Origin: Saccharothrix deserti
Lineage (GTDB): Bacteria; Actinomycetota; Actinomycetes; Mycobacteriales; Pseudonocardiaceae
Assembly (NCBI RefSeq): GCF_009769385.1
Contig: NZ_ML775962.1
Coordinates: 314,955 to 378,954 of the forward strand
Length of the DNA: 64,000 nucleotides
Direction: 5' to 3'
Position 1 is the first letter of the stretch; every line of letters begins with the position of its first letter. The notes under the pieces were generated by a model, which worked only from the letters and a program-made list of their open reading frames with translations, was not told the DNA's origin and ran no database searches. The translations under genes were made by a program, and so were the position numbers. This document shows positions 62,693 to 64,000 of this stretch, one piece after another.

Positions 62693-63703
62693 ATGGAATA
62701 CGGCTTGGCCGCGTTCGGCACCGCGTTCGGCGAGCGGGTGGCGGTGAAGGATGTCGTCGCCGACCACACGGAGGACGTCGAGCGCGTCCTCGGCTACGGC
62801 TACGACTACCTGCACCTGGCACCGGCCGGTGTGGGGGTGTCGGACCTGGCCGTGGCGGCGGCGGAGCGGGCTCTGGCGGAGGCCGGCGTCGCGCCATCCG
62901 AGGTCGACCTGGTCGTCCTCGCGCTCACCGACATCGCCGAGTACCTGTACTGGGACGCCGCGGCGTCGGTGCAGGCCCGACTCGGCTTGCGGCGTGCGGA
63001 AGCGGTGCTGGTCGACCAGGGGTGCGTCGGCGGAGTCACCGCCCTGGACACCCTCGCGGGCCGCTTCGCCACTCACCCGGACTACCGGGTCGCCCTCGTG
63101 ATCGGCGCGAACCGGACGGCCGACGCCTACTGGAACCGCATGAGCACCCATTCCCTGCTGTTCTCCGACGGCGCCGCGGCGGCCGTGGCGCTGCGCGGTG
63201 AGACCACCATGCGGTGGCGTGCCTCGTACGCCGAATCGGACGGCCGGTACGCCGACTTCTTCCGCATGGACGTCGGTGGCGCCGCCGCGCCGTTCGCGGC
63301 CGGGTCACCCGATCCGCGCGCCAGGGATGCGTGGGACATCATGGAACACTTCGGGTTCGACGCGACCAAGGTCACCGATTTCGCGGCCGAGATCGACAAC
63401 CGCACGGCGCGCGCGGTTCACCGGGTGTGCAAGCGCGTGGGCTGCGTCGAGGAAGACCTGTCCTGGTTGTTCCTGCTCAACGACAACGTCCGAGTGCTGA
63501 CCGCCCAGGCCGACCTCATCGGCGTGCCGCTCGACCGCACCAACCACCGACTCGCCGTCGAACACGGTCACTTCGGCGCCGCCGACCACCTGATCGCCTT
63601 GTCGCGGCTCCGCGACTCCGGCGAGTGCCGCACCGGTGACCTGGTCGCCCTGGCGGCCAACGGCCGCGGGATGCACTGGGCGAGCGCTGTCCTGGAGTGC
63701 TGA
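62693..63703 (+). CDS. KASIII-like (FabH/HMG-CoA synthase fold) enzyme with altered triad
   Basis: ATG 62693 follows GGAGAAG, 14 bases after the E1beta-E2 stop. The 336-residue thiolase-fold protein keeps the active Cys111 (VDQGCVGGVTALD). The KASIII His loop (usually PHQAN) reads LLNDN (261-265), so the catalytic His is replaced by Leu, and the Asn motif (GNxSxxS) reads GHFGAAD with His293 in the Asn place. Decarboxylative condensation needs His and Asn, so this protein more likely transfers an acyl group (as CerJ/DpsC-type KASIII relatives do) or uses a different mechanism. The short acyl unit from the E1-ACP-E2 system is the obvious donor. Confidence 0.82.
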   Translation: MEYGLAAFGTAFGERVAVKDVVADHTEDVERVLGYGYDYLHLAPAGVGVSDLAVAAAERALAEAGVAPSEVDLVVLALTDIAEYLYWDAAASVQARLGLRRAEAVLVDQGCVGGVTALDTLAGRFATHPDYRVALVIGANRTADAYWNRMSTHSLLFSDGAAAAVALRGETTMRWRASYAESDGRYADFFRMDVGGAAAPFAAGSPDPRARDAWDIMEHFGFDATKVTDFAAEIDNRTARAVHRVCKRVGCVEEDLSWLFLLNDNVRVLTAQADLIGVPLDRTNHRLAVEHGHFGAADHLIALSRLRDSGECRTGDLVALAANGRGMHWASAVLEC

Positions 63704-63912
63704 CGGCGCGACCCCGGATCGACCACGCCGGGCCGAACGCCGCCACCGACTCGCGCATCCGCACCTGGACCCGATACCCGACCGAGGTTGCGTGACGCGG
63801 CACTCGGAGCGCTCACGGTCCCGACGCGTCGGTCGACGGAGGCATTTCCGGTACCGCAAAGGAATGAGATCCGGCCGGTGTCATCCCGCCGTGTAGGCGA
63901 CCGGTGTACAGG

Positions 63913-64000
63913 TCAACGGTCCGCGCGGTGTTCGACCATCCACGTGGCGATCTGGGTGCGCGAGGTGAAGCCCAGCTTGGTCAGCACGTTCTCGACGTGG
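63913..64000 (-). CDS. LuxR-type regulator, C-terminal end (runs off the window)
   Basis: Only the last 29 codons are in the window. They read HVENVLTKLGFTSRTQIATW, followed by a short tail, which is the second half of a LuxR/GerE-type helix-turn-helix: the recognition helix region and the dimer helix. The stop is at 63913-63915. It probably encodes a pathway-specific regulator of the cluster at its right side. Whether it is a large LAL-type regulator, an orphan, or a response regulator cannot be told. Confidence 0.85.
   Translation of the reverse strand, partial: HVENVLTKLGFTSRTQIATWMVEHRADR

Overview
The window is high-GC DNA with third-codon-position GC bias, many GTG starts, 4-base start/stop overlaps, and gene families typical of filamentous Actinobacteria: YbaB/WXG100-like/Rhs type VII cassettes, AbfB-domain glycosidases, an NmtR-like regulator, PadR/HAAS pairs and a natural-product cluster. 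A member of the Pseudonocardiales (Saccharothrix/Actinosynnema/Lentzea type) is the likeliest source. That placement is inference, because no rRNA or housekeeping marker is present.

Layout. (1) 0-6.5 kb: a DUF1062 protein, a transposon ATPase remnant, a large secreted multidomain glycoside hydrolase and a TOPRIM-domain protein. (2) 6.8-11.7 kb: a polymorphic-toxin cassette (YbaB-like, EspC/WXG100-like, WXG-Rhs toxin, putative immunity protein) whose Rhs core and toxin are disrupted. (3) 12.5-20.5 kb: a plastic zone with a PsiD-like pyruvoyl decarboxylase, a decayed M20 peptidase, a lower-GC GH18-like protein, an aminotransferase tail, a second YbaB/WXG cassette (its YbaB gene frameshifted), a PQQ-type propeller and an IS3 remnant. 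(4) 20.6-24.2 kb: a persulfide/sulfide detoxification regulon (rhodanese, persulfide dioxygenase-rhodanese, rhodanese-DUF2892, TauE/SafE exporter, CstR-like repressor) with three TACCC-N4-GGGTA palindromes.

(5) 24.5-33.3 kb: a tightly overlapping operon of a CCA/poly(A)-polymerase-like nucleotidyltransferase, an unknown protein, a membrane-anchored Lon-like/beta-propeller protein and a lipoprotein, followed by an S-4TM effector-type membrane protein. This is the best candidate for an undescribed system. (6) 33.4-37.7 kb: a PadR/HAAS-permease pair, then a divergent P1B-4 ATPase and NmtR-like sensor around a 34-bp palindrome. (7) 37.8-44.4 kb: two secreted GH43/AbfB arabinan-active enzymes with LacI-type operators and a truncated third secreted gene, a FAD monooxygenase/TetR pair and a TetR/SMR pair with a perfect operator.

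(8) 44.7-64 kb: part of a secondary-metabolite cluster: arylamine N-acetyltransferase, 2OG-Fe(II) oxygenase, methyltransferase, secreted S15 peptidase, UvrA-like self-resistance ATPase, two ABC exporters, HpaB-type hydroxylase, fused aminodeoxychorismate synthase (PIKGT motif, hence PabAB rather than anthranilate synthase), and a divergent unit of 2-oxoacid dehydrogenase E1alpha, ACP, E1beta-E2 fusion and a KASIII-like enzyme with altered catalytic residues. The cluster appears to supply a chorismate-derived para-aminoaryl unit plus a short acyl unit built by TPP chemistry on an ACP. A UvrA-like ATPase suggests a DNA-acting product. The cluster runs past the right edge into a LuxR-type regulator.
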